The notes: generated by a model from the sequence alone, not told the origin. Shown: positions 1 through 8,202, counted from the stretch's first letter. The stretch: 64,000 nucleotides of DNA from a bacterium (GCA_029564595.1 JAKQPS010000183.1:47886-111885), one strand, 5' to 3'. Made by a program: numbers and translations.

Positions 1-55
1 GAATCCCGCTTGACTCCGGCCCCAGCGCAATAAGCAGAAAGCCGGGCGCGCGCGG

Positions 56-460
56 ATGAACCCGATCCTCGTCACCGCGTCCGCGTGGTCCAGATACTTT
101 TCCAGAGAACGAAGCACATTGAAAAACGCCATCGCCGAGGCTATCAGGCTGGGCGTGGTGTGCGTCAACGGCCCCATCATATCTGACCTTGTATCGAGGG
201 CGATAGACCCGATTGACGCAAGAGTTCTTGCTCGCGCAATGTCGGACGTCCCCATTCTGGAGCCGGGCATGGATACATGGGCGCGCGCCGGAACGCTCAG
301 ACGCGATCTGTCATTGTTGCTTAACCGCGACATCGGCCCGGACGCCGCCTTCAACTCCGCCTGCTCCATCGACTTATCCGTCGCCATCCTGTCCGTCAAC
401 CCGCTGTACATCGACATCTACAACAACGCCCCTATAGACATTTTTTACATGGTATTATGA
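56..460 (+). CDS. Degenerate PIN-domain (VapC-like) protein
   Basis: This 134-residue ORF has the length and layout of a VapC-type PIN ribonuclease toxin. It keeps the flow of a first strand ending in ASAW, a GPIISDL segment around residue 40, a TWARAGTLRRDL helix near 74-85 and a PDAAFNSAC segment at 95-103. PIN nucleases need four acidic residues. Here the first is Thr (residue 7, in VTAS where VDTS is usual), the second is Asp44, the third is Asp96, and the fourth is missing (VNPLY instead of a TRDxDF-like motif). I infer a pseudo-enzyme or decaying toxin. No antitoxin is visible, but the window starts 55 bases upstream, so a partner may lie outside. The start is the only ATG after a stop at 11-13, and its ribosome binding site is weak. 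Confidence 0.55.
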   Translation: MNPILVTASAWSRYFSRERSTLKNAIAEAIRLGVVCVNGPIISDLVSRAIDPIDARVLARAMSDVPILEPGMDTWARAGTLRRDLSLLLNRDIGPDAAFNSACSIDLSVAILSVNPLYIDIYNNAPIDIFYMVL

Positions 461-582
461 TTTGTTGCTAAGCGCGAATCAACGCTTCCTTGATATGGCT
501 GCCTAAATGAGGTGATTATGTTGTGTGCGGAATACTCCGCGACGCATTAATGCTATCTCTTTAATGCTATGAAAACAACGCT

Positions 583-1593
583 TTATTTTTCGACGATGGT
601 CTCCTGGATTTTCATGCCGAAGTGACGGGCGGTGTCTTCGGTGTGGGCGAGGACGAGGTCGCCGGGTTTGAGGGCGACGACGGAGACGGGGGAGCCGTCG
701 GGGCGGACGAGTCTGATGGTTTCGGCGTTCTGGAGGACGAGCGACACGGGGCGCGCGGGCGCGCCATCGGCGGGGCATGTCTCGGCTTCGACGAGCATGA
801 GGGGTCTGCGCTCGACTTTTGCGCGCCCTACGACAGCGGTTTCGCCGCCCCCGTCGTGATTGACGATAAGCATCTCGTCTCCGGCTTTAATTTCGGAGAG
901 GTATTTCGTGCCGCCGCCGGCGACGCGGACGTACGCGTGGACGGCTCCGGCGTTCACCCTGAATGGCCGGGCTGCGACGTACGGATTGTCCACGCTTTCA
1001 GAATGGACGAGGAACATGGCGGAGCCGGAGTTGCCGACCAGCATCCCCTGCCCCGGTTTCATGTTGGTGCAGGTGTCCACGCAGACGCGGTCGCCCATGC
1101 CAAGCTGCCGGACGGCGGTTATCTTCGCCTCGACGAGGCCGAGCTTCTCCGATTCCAGTTTGATGGCGCGGGCGGTCTTTTTAATCTCGTTGATGTCGTC
1201 CGTTTTGAGGAGGACGCCGCGAACGCCTTTTTCGAGAATGGTCACGGCGGTTTTTGCGGCTTCGGCGCAATCGACTGCGGCGATGACGCCGTCCGCCTGC
1301 GCGATGATGTTTTCGAGAGGGATAATCGTCCAGTCGGAAGAGCTGACGATGACGGTTTTAGATTTTCCGAGGCGCGCGGCTTCCACTTCGTCGGCCTTCG
1401 TGTCGATGGAAATCTCGACCACGTCGTCGCCGAGTATGAGGTCGCCGTCCGGAGCGACGATAGTGATCAGGCCGAGTTCGCGCGCTTTGTCGGCGAAGCC
1501 CTCCGGGATGAGAACGGCGTCCGCGCCGCTTTCTAGCGCGGCGGTCATTTTCTTTTTGTCCCACGGTCTGACGTCAACCCAGAAAAGTTTCAT
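583..1593 (-). CDS. 3-dehydroquinate synthase II (archaeal type)
   Basis: This 336-residue protein resembles the 3-dehydroquinate synthase II family (MJ1249 type). That family uses NAD to deaminate and cyclise 2-amino-3,7-dideoxy-D-threo-hept-6-ulosonate (ADH) to 3-dehydroquinate, the second step of the alternative route into the shikimate pathway. The N-terminal KLFWVDVRPWDKKK segment and the C-terminal HFGMKIQETIVEK end are typical. The start is the ATG at 1593, because GGGAG precedes it and family homology begins there. The open frame continues upstream for 51 codons without homology. The partner enzyme for step one lies just upstream on the same strand, 82 bases away, so the two probably form an operon. 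Confidence 0.88.
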   Translation of the reverse strand: MKLFWVDVRPWDKKKMTAALESGADAVLIPEGFADKARELGLITIVAPDGDLILGDDVVEISIDTKADEVEAARLGKSKTVIVSSSDWTIIPLENIIAQADGVIAAVDCAEAAKTAVTILEKGVRGVLLKTDDINEIKKTARAIKLESEKLGLVEAKITAVRQLGMGDRVCVDTCTNMKPGQGMLVGNSGSAMFLVHSESVDNPYVAARPFRVNAGAVHAYVRVAGGGTKYLSEIKAGDEMLIVNHDGGGETAVVGRAKVERRPLMLVEAETCPADGAPARPVSLVLQNAETIRLVRPDGSPVSVVALKPGDLVLAHTEDTARHFGMKIQETIVEK

Positions 1594-1675
1594 GATAATC
1601 TCCCGTAGGCGGAAACAAGTCCGCCGAGATGGCGAATAGTTGACCGGCGCGCGGCCCGGTGGCCGGAGGCGGCGG

Positions 1676-2488
1676 TTACTTCTTTTTCTTCGAGCCGCTT
1701 TTAACGATGTCCAAAGCGTCTTTGACGGAAGCATTGCGATGGACAATGGCGCTGATGGCGGCGGTGATGCGAGTGGTGTCCGCGGCTTGGAAGACGTTGC
1801 GTCCTATGGAAACGCCCGCGCCGCCGGCGTCGATGGAGCCTTTCACCATAGTGAGCACCTGAGCGACGGTGTTCATCTTTTCGCCGCCCGCGATGACGAC
1901 GGGGATGGAGCTGCCCTCGACGACTTCGCGGAACGTGTCCGGGCTGCCAGTGTAATTCACCTTGACGATATCGGCTCCCAGTTCGGAGGCGACGCGCGCG
2001 GCGTGCTTGACGAATTTCACATCATATTCGTTCTTAATTTTTTCGCCCCGGCAGTACATCATGGCGAGCAGAGGCATACCCCAGTCCATGCAGGCGAGAG
2101 AGACTTGTCCGAGAGCCTCAAGCATCTTGGACTCGTGTTTGGCGCCGAGGTTGCAATGGATGGAAACGCCGTCCGCCCCCATTTTGATACTGCGCTCGAC
2201 GTTGCTGACAAGGACTTTGTCGTTCGGGTCTGGGTTGAGGGAAGTGCTGGCGGACAGATGGAGGATGAGTCCGATGTCTTTTCCATAGCCCCTGTGGCCG
2301 TGAAGCGGGAGGCCGAGGTGTCCGAGCACGGCGTTGGCCCCGCCGTCTGCGACCGAGTTGACGGAAGCCCCCATATCGATAAGCCCGGCGATCGGGCCGA
2401 CGGAGACGCCGTGATCCATCGGGACGATAACCGTCCTCATCTTTTCCCTGTCCATCAGTCTTTCGAGTCTTACTTTTTTGCCTATCAT
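1676..2488 (-). CDS. 2-amino-3,7-dideoxy-D-threo-hept-6-ulosonate synthase
   Basis: This 270-residue TIM-barrel protein matches the ADH synthase / archaeal class I aldolase-like family (MJ0400 type). The family condenses aspartate semialdehyde with a 6-deoxyhexulose phosphate to start dehydroquinate synthesis without DAHP synthase. Recognisable signatures are VIVPMDHGVSVGP near residue 20 (catalytic Asp), DIVKVNYTGS near 170 (Schiff-base Lys) and VIAGGEK near 195. The C-terminus is lysine-rich (SGSKKKK). AGGAGGAGCG lies just before the ATG. It is followed by dehydroquinate synthase II, so the two-gene alternative pathway is complete here. Regulation is unknown. Confidence 0.88.
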   Translation of the reverse strand: MIGKKVRLERLMDREKMRTVIVPMDHGVSVGPIAGLIDMGASVNSVADGGANAVLGHLGLPLHGHRGYGKDIGLILHLSASTSLNPDPNDKVLVSNVERSIKMGADGVSIHCNLGAKHESKMLEALGQVSLACMDWGMPLLAMMYCRGEKIKNEYDVKFVKHAARVASELGADIVKVNYTGSPDTFREVVEGSSIPVVIAGGEKMNTVAQVLTMVKGSIDAGGAGVSIGRNVFQAADTTRITAAISAIVHRNASVKDALDIVKSGSKKKK

Positions 2489-2733
2489 TTTCGCTCCTCC
2501 TGAATATGAAATATCAAAAACAAAAATTTTCGCCTGTGTTGGTGGGTGAAGGATTAAGTTGTGATTATCTGCTAAAGTAACGCATCACGCTTCAAGGATA
2601 GACGCGGACGGAGCCGATGTAAAGTGGGAATTCAAAAAAAAATGCGAAGAAGGCCGCGCGGCGTGTACAATAATATGAAACAATAATAAACATCATGGCG
2701 GGGCGGTCGGGCGAGGGATAAGAGGAGACTTCG

Positions 2734-3600
2734 ATGCGAAAAACAGCGGTTTTGACAATAGCAGTTGCGGCGATCGTCATAGCGGGCGGAGCGGCGCGGG
2801 CGGACGTCCCCGTTCTGGACATTACTCAATATCAAAGCGGCGGCGGCGCGATATCCGAGAGCGCGCCAAAGACGACTGTCTTGCTGTCAGGGAAAATCAA
2901 CCACGCCGGACATCCCAGCTATCAGGCAGTCGTGCCGGGAGTGACGGTTTGGATCGCCGAGCTGCCCGACTCAGCCGAACTCGAAGTCAAATCGGATGAG
3001 GCGGGATGGTGGAAGTTGAAAGTCCGGAAGCACGCGGGAGTGGACGCGGAGCTTTCCCCGGTGTACGAGAAGACAGGCTGGATAACGACGAAATCGAACG
3101 CGATAAGAGTGGGCGATTCAGACGTTGCGGACCTGTCGATACAATATATCGACCCTGTGTTTTTCAAGCTGATAATCCGTCCGCTGGTGGAGATGCTGAT
3201 AATCAAGGAAAAGTCGCCGAAGGGCGCGGACAAGAGATTGAAGAACGCGATAGTGGCGACAATCGGGAAGAAGTGGGCGAGCATACACGATGACAGGCTT
3301 CCGCACGGCGACCCCGGAGCAGTGTCCGAGCCTATGCCGGGAGCGATAGGCCCGGTGTATTTCGACAAGCATGTGAGGCCGGATCCGAGCCTGTCGGAGA
3401 CCTCGGTGGACGGAGGGGTGACATGGATAAACGCGCCGCCGGGGGAATACGTGGCTGGGGCGTCCAAGGAAGGCGTCGAGTATGAGAAGGTGAAATTCAT
3501 CGTTTCGCCCGGCGACGCGAAGAATGGAATCGTGCTGTACATAGCGTCGCCGCCGCATTCGATACAGGGGAGCAACGAGTCTGCGCCGGGGAAACCATGA
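2734..3600 (+). CDS. Secreted protein of unknown function
   Basis: I do not recognise this 288-residue protein. It opens with a classical signal peptide (MRKTAVLTIAVAAIVIAGGAA, cleavage probably near ARA-D), so it should be exported. The mature part has a beta-rich stretch at about 45-115 that reads like a carboxypeptidase-regulatory or transthyretin-like fold (SGKINHAGHPSYQAVVPGV, then DEAGWWKLKV). A later segment (PGEYVAGASKEGVEYEKVKF) looks like a second such unit. No catalytic motif is visible. A good AGGAGA ribosome binding site precedes the ATG. It stands alone between the aromatic genes on the other strand and the PilZ-ABC operon. Confidence 0.6.
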   Translation: MRKTAVLTIAVAAIVIAGGAARADVPVLDITQYQSGGGAISESAPKTTVLLSGKINHAGHPSYQAVVPGVTVWIAELPDSAELEVKSDEAGWWKLKVRKHAGVDAELSPVYEKTGWITTKSNAIRVGDSDVADLSIQYIDPVFFKLIIRPLVEMLIIKEKSPKGADKRLKNAIVATIGKKWASIHDDRLPHGDPGAVSEPMPGAIGPVYFDKHVRPDPSLSETSVDGGVTWINAPPGEYVAGASKEGVEYEKVKFIVSPGDAKNGIVLYIASPPHSIQGSNESAPGKP

Positions 3601-3737
3601 AAGAGGATGCCGCGCGGGCGCTCATGCGCGGCCATGTGATTTTAAGCAAACGGCATCGCGGCTGGGCGATTTTAAGCTAAAATAGACATATTGAAAAAAG
3701 CGCGGCATAAGCCGCTGATGACCGGAGTTCGAGCCGA

Positions 3738-4991
3738 ATGAGAAAAACAACTTTGAAGGAACTGCCGGAGGAAAGACGGGAATATCTCCGAATCGAAGAC
3801 GTGCTGGACGTCGAGGTGGAAAGGCCGGACGTTGACGCGCCGGCGCGCACGGCGTCCAGCCTCGACATGTCCGCCGGAGGAATAAGGCTTTCAGGGAACC
3901 AGCCTGTGAAGCGCGGGGACATGGTGTGGACGCGATTCAGCGTTCCGACCCCGGAAGGCGACAGAGTCATCGAGTCGCTGTGCGAAGTGAGGTGGGCGTC
4001 CGAGGGCGACGCCGAATCAACGAACAAGTATCTTTTTGGAGTGAGTTTCTACGACATCGAGCCGAGCGACAGGGAGTTGCTGTTAAGGCACGTATTTTCC
4101 AAGCATTACGGGATAGAAAGAAGCGGAGGCCCGGCGGTCGTGGCGATGGACCTGCGGGGAAAGAACTACGGGGTCGAATCGCTGCGGGGCGTATCGCTGG
4201 AAGTCGCGGCTGGAGAATCCGTGGCTCTGCTGGGGCCGGCGGGAGCGGGGAAATCGACTCTCATCCGGATACTGGCCACATCCCAGAAGCCGACGTCCGG
4301 TTCCGCGAAAGTGATGGGGTTCGATCTGGCGACGCAGAAGAAGGAAGCCAGACAAACGATAGGCTATATGCCGCGCGAGGACGCGCTGTACGACAAGCTG
4401 ACGGCGACGGAGAATCTGAGATTTTTCGGGCGCGCCCACAAGCTGCACGGAAGAAGACTGGCGGACAAGATAGCGGAAGCTCTGGCGTTCACGAACCTGC
4501 TGGAGAAAGCCGGGGAGCCTGTCAGAAAGCTCAGCCCCGGCATGAGAAGAAGGCTGTCTCTTGCCTGCGCGATAGTGCACCGCCCGAAGCTGTTGCTGAT
4601 GGACGAGCCGGTGGACGGAGCAGGCCCGGCCCTCAGAGAAGAATTCCACAACTATCTAAGGCAACTCAAGGATATAGGCGTTTCGATAATAATGTCCACG
4701 CGGGAAGCCGCGGAAGCGCTGGAGAGCGACCGGGTGGTGTTCATGATAGACGGGCGGGCTCTTGCGGACGATTCGCCAGAGAATCTAATGAAGCTCGGTT
4801 TCGCCACAGTCAAGCTCACGGTCGGCGGAGAGAGCCGAGAGCACAGGGTGCAGGATTACACGACGGCCCTGCCCGCGATACTCCGCGAACTGGGCGGGGA
4901 CGCCTCGCGGCTCGAAAAGGTGGAGATTTGCGAAAACACGCTGGACGACATCATCCGGGACCACTTCCTACCGGGGGGCGACGCTGAATGA
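3738..4991 (+). CDS. PilZ domain - ABC transporter ATPase fusion
   Basis: This 417-residue protein joins two domains. Residues about 12-115 form a PilZ domain with both c-di-GMP-binding signatures: RREYLR at 13-18 and DMSAGG at 43-48. Residues about 132-345 form an ABC ATPase with Walker A GPAGAGKST (166-174), a signature read as LSPGM (265-269) and Walker B LLLMDEP (285-291). A short tail of about 70 residues follows. The ABC part resembles the ABC-2 export family (drug, polysaccharide or lipid export). The next gene is its permease and overlaps by ATGA, so they should form one transporter. I infer that c-di-GMP modulates ATPase or export activity. The substrate cannot be read from sequence. 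Confidence 0.85.
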   Translation: MRKTTLKELPEERREYLRIEDVLDVEVERPDVDAPARTASSLDMSAGGIRLSGNQPVKRGDMVWTRFSVPTPEGDRVIESLCEVRWASEGDAESTNKYLFGVSFYDIEPSDRELLLRHVFSKHYGIERSGGPAVVAMDLRGKNYGVESLRGVSLEVAAGESVALLGPAGAGKSTLIRILATSQKPTSGSAKVMGFDLATQKKEARQTIGYMPREDALYDKLTATENLRFFGRAHKLHGRRLADKIAEALAFTNLLEKAGEPVRKLSPGMRRRLSLACAIVHRPKLLLMDEPVDGAGPALREEFHNYLRQLKDIGVSIIMSTREAAEALESDRVVFMIDGRALADDSPENLMKLGFATVKLTVGGESREHRVQDYTTALPAILRELGGDASRLEKVEICENTLDDIIRDHFLPGGDAE

Positions 4992-5800
4992 CATTCAGCA
5001 TCATCGACAACGCGGTCTCAATAGCGAAAAGGATTTTTAAGGAAATACCGCGGGACAGGATGTCCGTCCCGCACCTTTTTATATTTCCCGCGCTCGCGAT
5101 TTATATAGTAAAAATATTCGCGGACGGGATATCATACGCCGACCCTGCGGACGGACTGGCTCCGAGGGAGACTCTTGCGGCGGGCTTCGCGTGTTTCGTC
5201 GTTCACATCAGCGCGTTCGGATTCTGCGCGAGAGTGTTCGTGAGAGAGCGGATAGGCGGAGCGCTTGAACGCGTCCAAGCCATAGGAGTATCGCCCGCGT
5301 CGGTCGTGACCGGGTACGTATGCGGATTCGCGCCGTTCGTGCTGGTTCAATCCCTAGCTGTGGCGGCTGCGTCGGCGCTGATTTTCGGAGTTTCATTTCG
5401 GGGAGCGGCGTGGGCGGTTCCGGCGTCCGCGTTTTTGCTCGGAGTGGTGTCGGTGGCGATGTCGATGTTCACATCCGGGGCCGCCAGACGCGGAACGGAG
5501 GCGTTCGCGGCGATACCGTTGATTCTCCCGCCCGCGCTGCTGTTGGGCGAAGTGATATTTCCGCTTGAAGCCCTGCCCGCTTGGCTGAACGCCTTGAGTT
5601 ACGCGTTTCCCATGAGATACGCGATCGAGCCTTTGAACGCGGCGATAACATGCGAGATGGCGGGATGCCCGGCCCGCGATTTCTTCGGACTAATCGTTTA
5701 TGGAATAGCAATGTTCGCGCTGGCGACGGTTTTCTTCAGGCATAGAGAGGCGGCTCCGAGGGCCGTTCACAGGATGTCCCGAAAAAGTGACGGAGGATGA
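4988..5800 (+). CDS. ABC-2 type transporter permease
   Basis: This 270-residue inner-membrane protein has about six hydrophobic segments. It carries the ABC-2 permease hallmark RERIGGALERVQAIGVSP at about 80-97, and a late PLEALPAWLNALSYAFPMRYA segment near 190-210 that is typical of the family's last periplasmic region. It overlaps the PilZ-ABC gene by four bases (ATGA), implying translational coupling and a shared complex. No partner periplasmic or outer-membrane protein lies next to it. The substrate is unknown. Confidence 0.85.
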   Translation: MTFSIIDNAVSIAKRIFKEIPRDRMSVPHLFIFPALAIYIVKIFADGISYADPADGLAPRETLAAGFACFVVHISAFGFCARVFVRERIGGALERVQAIGVSPASVVTGYVCGFAPFVLVQSLAVAAASALIFGVSFRGAAWAVPASAFLLGVVSVAMSMFTSGAARRGTEAFAAIPLILPPALLLGEVIFPLEALPAWLNALSYAFPMRYAIEPLNAAITCEMAGCPARDFFGLIVYGIAMFALATVFFRHREAAPRAVHRMSRKSDGG

Positions 5801-5803
5801 CTC

Positions 5804-6319
5804 GTGGCGACGACCGGCAAAGAGAATGTCGTGCTGGCTTTCGGCTCAAATCTGGGAGACGGAAAAAAGAACATTGAGTCCGCTATGGCCGCGTTGGAGG
5901 AAAACGGGGTAGCAATCGTCAGCAGGTCCTCATTTTACAAAACAAAACCGATGGGCAATCCTAACCAGCCGGATTTCATAAACGCCGCCGCTCTGGTTGC
6001 GACCGAGCTTTCGTCCCGCTCGCTGATGAAACTATGCAAGAGAGTCGAGGCGTCAATGGGGAGAGACAGCGACGCGCCGAGGTGGTCCGCGCGCCCGATA
6101 GATATAGATATCTTATTATATGGAAACCACACGATAGACACGCCCGACCTGATAATCCCTCACCCCAGAATGGGAGAGAGGATGTTCGCGCTCGCCCCGG
6201 CGGCGGAGGCGGCCCCGCACTTCATGATGCCCGGCGGAGTGACGCTCATAGACTTTTTCAACTCCCGGCTCGAACGCATAGATTTTTCAAAACAAACTGT
6301 TGAAAAACTTCCCTGCTGA
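5804..6319 (+). CDS. folK: 2-amino-4-hydroxy-6-hydroxymethyldihydropteridine pyrophosphokinase
   Basis: HPPK transfers pyrophosphate from ATP to 6-hydroxymethyl-7,8-dihydropterin in folate synthesis. The 171-residue protein shows the family motifs: AFGSNLGD near residue 13, YKTKPMGNPNQPDFINAA near 45 and RWSARPIDIDILLYGN near 88, followed by PHPRMGERMFALAPAAEAAP. The start is GTG at 5804, with GGAGG just upstream inside the tail of the permease gene. The genes are nearly contiguous, so folK is probably co-transcribed with the transporter. No other folate gene is present. A long A/T-rich hairpin follows the stop. Confidence 0.93.
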   Translation: MATTGKENVVLAFGSNLGDGKKNIESAMAALEENGVAIVSRSSFYKTKPMGNPNQPDFINAAALVATELSSRSLMKLCKRVEASMGRDSDAPRWSARPIDIDILLYGNHTIDTPDLIIPHPRMGERMFALAPAAEAAPHFMMPGGVTLIDFFNSRLERIDFSKQTVEKLPC

Positions 6320-6332
6320 TGTTAATCTATGA

Positions 6333-6379
6333 TTGAAAAACGAATTAATAATTGGTTTTAAATTGATTCGATTTTTCAA
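6333..6379 (+). promoter_or_regulatory. A/T-rich hairpin downstream of folK
   Basis: TTGAAAAACGAAT at 6333-6345 can pair with ATTCG-a-TTTTTCAA at 6366-6379, with a single bulged base. The A-rich 5' arm and T-rich 3' arm would let it work as a weak bidirectional terminator or as the first stem of the panB leader. The assignment is tentative. Confidence 0.4.
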
Positions 6380-6381
6380 CT

Positions 6382-6475
6382 GCTTGGAGCGTCAAGCCCG
6401 AGACAGGAACATCAATGAAGCTAATATTTGATGCCTTCCCATCTCGGGGGGGCATTTTTGATTAGGGAGACTGAC
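6382..6475 (+). promoter_or_regulatory. Structured panB leader (candidate cis-regulatory RNA)
   Basis: The 94 bases before panB can fold extensively. GCTTG (6382-6386) pairs with CAAGC (6393-6397). A larger composite stem uses CCCGAGA (6397-6403), GGAA and CATCAA (6410-6415) on one arm and TTGATG (6428-6433), TTCC and TCTCGGG (6442-6448) on the other. Internal loops (CA/CA and an unpaired CC) separate the helices. A TTTTT run (6455-6459) and the GGGAG ribosome binding site follow. Known pan-motif RNAs sit in front of panB/panC/panD operons and are hairpins with conserved internal bulges. I cannot confirm this is that family. Confidence 0.45.
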
Positions 6476-7327
6476 ATGAAAGTCACAGTCGGCGAACTGA
6501 CGGAAATGAAGCGCAACGGCGATAAGATATGCATGTTGACCGCTTACGACACACCGACGGCCAGACTGCTGGACGAAGCGGGAGTAGATGTGCTGCTCGT
6601 CGGCGACTCCCTCGGCAACGTGGTTCTAGGCTACAAAGACACTCTCCCGGTTACGATGGATCAGATGATACACCATGCGGCGGCGGTGGTTCGCGGGGTG
6701 GAGCGCGCGCTCGTGATTTTCGACATGCCGTTTATGAGCTATCAGGCGAGCGTCGAGGAAGCTGTCCGCAACGCCGGACGCGCCATCAAGGAAACAGGCT
6801 GCAACATGGTCAAGCTCGAAGGCGGAGGCAGATTCGCGGATGTCGTCCGCGCTATGGTGGACAGCGGCATACCTGTCTGCGCCCACCTCGGCCTCACTCC
6901 TCAGTCGGTGAACATCATCGGTTACAAAGCTCAGGGCAAACAATACGAAAAGGCAAAAGAGATAGAAGACGACGCGCTGGCTCTGCAAGCGGCGGGAGCC
7001 TCGATGGTCGTGCTCGAATGCGTGCCGTGGATGCTCGCAAAACATCTGACGTCCATTCTGGAAATGCCGACTATCGGCATAGGCGCAGGCCCGGACTGCG
7101 ACGGACAGGTTCTTGTGCTACATGACATGGTCGGACTCTCCGGGCGCAAGCCGCCGAAGTTCGTAAAAACTTTCGTCAACGCCAACGCCCTTATCTCAAA
7201 AGGCGTGAAGCAATACGTCAAAGAAGTCAAAACATCCGCGTACCCGACGACGGAACACTCATTCACAATTCAGGAATCTATAGTGAAGAGGCTGAAGGCG
7301 GCGGCGAAGAACAGGAAGAAGAAATAG
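6476..7327 (+). CDS. panB: 3-methyl-2-oxobutanoate hydroxymethyltransferase
   Basis: PanB adds a hydroxymethyl group from 5,10-methylene-THF to ketoisovalerate, giving ketopantoate, the first pantothenate-specific step. The 283-residue protein shows the expected CMLTAYDTPTARLLDEAGVD start, LLVGDSLGNVVLGY (Mg-binding Asp), FDMPFMSYQ, VKLEGG and GIGAGPDCDGQVLVLHD. The ATG at 6476 is preferred because GGGAG precedes it and homology starts there; a longer frame opens at 6428 inside the folded leader. It is the first gene of panB-panC-panD, all closely spaced on the plus strand. Confidence 0.95.
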   Translation: MKVTVGELTEMKRNGDKICMLTAYDTPTARLLDEAGVDVLLVGDSLGNVVLGYKDTLPVTMDQMIHHAAAVVRGVERALVIFDMPFMSYQASVEEAVRNAGRAIKETGCNMVKLEGGGRFADVVRAMVDSGIPVCAHLGLTPQSVNIIGYKAQGKQYEKAKEIEDDALALQAAGASMVVLECVPWMLAKHLTSILEMPTIGIGAGPDCDGQVLVLHDMVGLSGRKPPKFVKTFVNANALISKGVKQYVKEVKTSAYPTTEHSFTIQESIVKRLKAAAKNRKKK

Positions 7328-7359
7328 CGCCCCGGAACATTCGCGGGCTGGCGGAGCTG

Positions 7360-8202
7360 ATGATTCAAAGAATAAGCGCAATTGAGGAAATGAAGGCTGT
7401 GGCGGCCGGGCTTCGCCGCGACGGCAAATCCATAGGCCTCGTTCCCACTATGGGATATTTCCACGAAGGCCACACGTCGCTTATGCTCCGCAGCGCCGCA
7501 GATAACGACGACACCATAGTCACGTTGTTTGTGAACCCGACCCAGTTCAGCCCGTGCGAGGACTTGGAGAAATATCCCAGAAATCTCGAACGCGACACCA
7601 AGTTGGCCGATGAAGCCGGAGCTAGCTTCCTTTTCACTCCGGACAACGCTTCGATGTACCCGGCGGGATACAAGACTTATGTAACCGTCGAGGGATGGTC
7701 GTCGCGGCTGTGCGGAATCTCGCGTCCCATCCATTTCCGAGGCGTGACCACGGTGTGCGCGAAACTGTTCAACATCTGCGCGCCGGACCGCGCGTACTTC
7801 GGAATGAAAGACGCGCAACAGTTGCTAATAATCAAAAAGATGGTTAGAGACCTGAACATGAATCTCGAAATAGTCGCGATGCCCACGGTCAGGGAATCCG
7901 ACGGGCTGGCCATGAGTTCGAGAAACGTCTACCTGAATCCGGAGCAGAGGAAGGCGGCGACGCTAATCAGCGCCGGATTGACGGAGGCGAAAAAACTTGT
8001 CGAAGCCGGAGAGACGCGGGCGGAAAAAGCGCTCGAAGCCGCGCGCGCGAAACTCGCCGAATCTCCGCTCATAAAAATAGATTATTTAGAGGCCGTCAGC
8101 GAAGACACGCTTGAGCCGACGCAGGACGTCGGACCGGGAACGCTGATAGCGGTCGCCGCCTATCTCGGCGCGACCCGCCTCATCGACAATCTGTCGTTCT
8201 GA
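7360..8202 (+). CDS. panC: Pantoate--beta-alanine ligase
   Basis: PanC condenses pantoate and beta-alanine with ATP to make pantothenate. The 280-residue protein has the nucleotidyltransferase motif PTMGYFHEGHTSL near residue 28, FVNPTQF near 60, FGMKDAQQLLIIKKM near 150 and SSRNVYLN near 185, all typical of the family. GGAG lies four bases before the ATG. It lies 32 bases after panB and 13 bases before panD, so the three genes should be co-transcribed. No panE (ketopantoate reductase) is in the window. Confidence 0.96.
   Translation: MIQRISAIEEMKAVAAGLRRDGKSIGLVPTMGYFHEGHTSLMLRSAADNDDTIVTLFVNPTQFSPCEDLEKYPRNLERDTKLADEAGASFLFTPDNASMYPAGYKTYVTVEGWSSRLCGISRPIHFRGVTTVCAKLFNICAPDRAYFGMKDAQQLLIIKKMVRDLNMNLEIVAMPTVRESDGLAMSSRNVYLNPEQRKAATLISAGLTEAKKLVEAGETRAEKALEAARAKLAESPLIKIDYLEAVSEDTLEPTQDVGPGTLIAVAAYLGATRLIDNLSF

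Noticed and set aside
622-1536. Long plus-strand ORF opposite dehydroquinate synthase II
   Set aside because: It has no recognisable family and no ribosome binding site. It mirrors the codon structure of the real gene on the minus strand.
2546-2578. Very short ORF (Met-Arg-Tyr-Phe-Ser-Arg) upstream of the ADH synthase gene as an aromatic attenuator
   Set aside because: It has only one Tyr and one Phe, a poor ribosome binding site and no following terminator/antiterminator pair.
3926-4987. 353-codon ORF in another frame of the PilZ-ABC gene
   Set aside because: It is Arg/Gly-rich and low in hydrophobic residues, typical of a frame-shifted shadow; the PilZ and ABC motifs are in the other frame.
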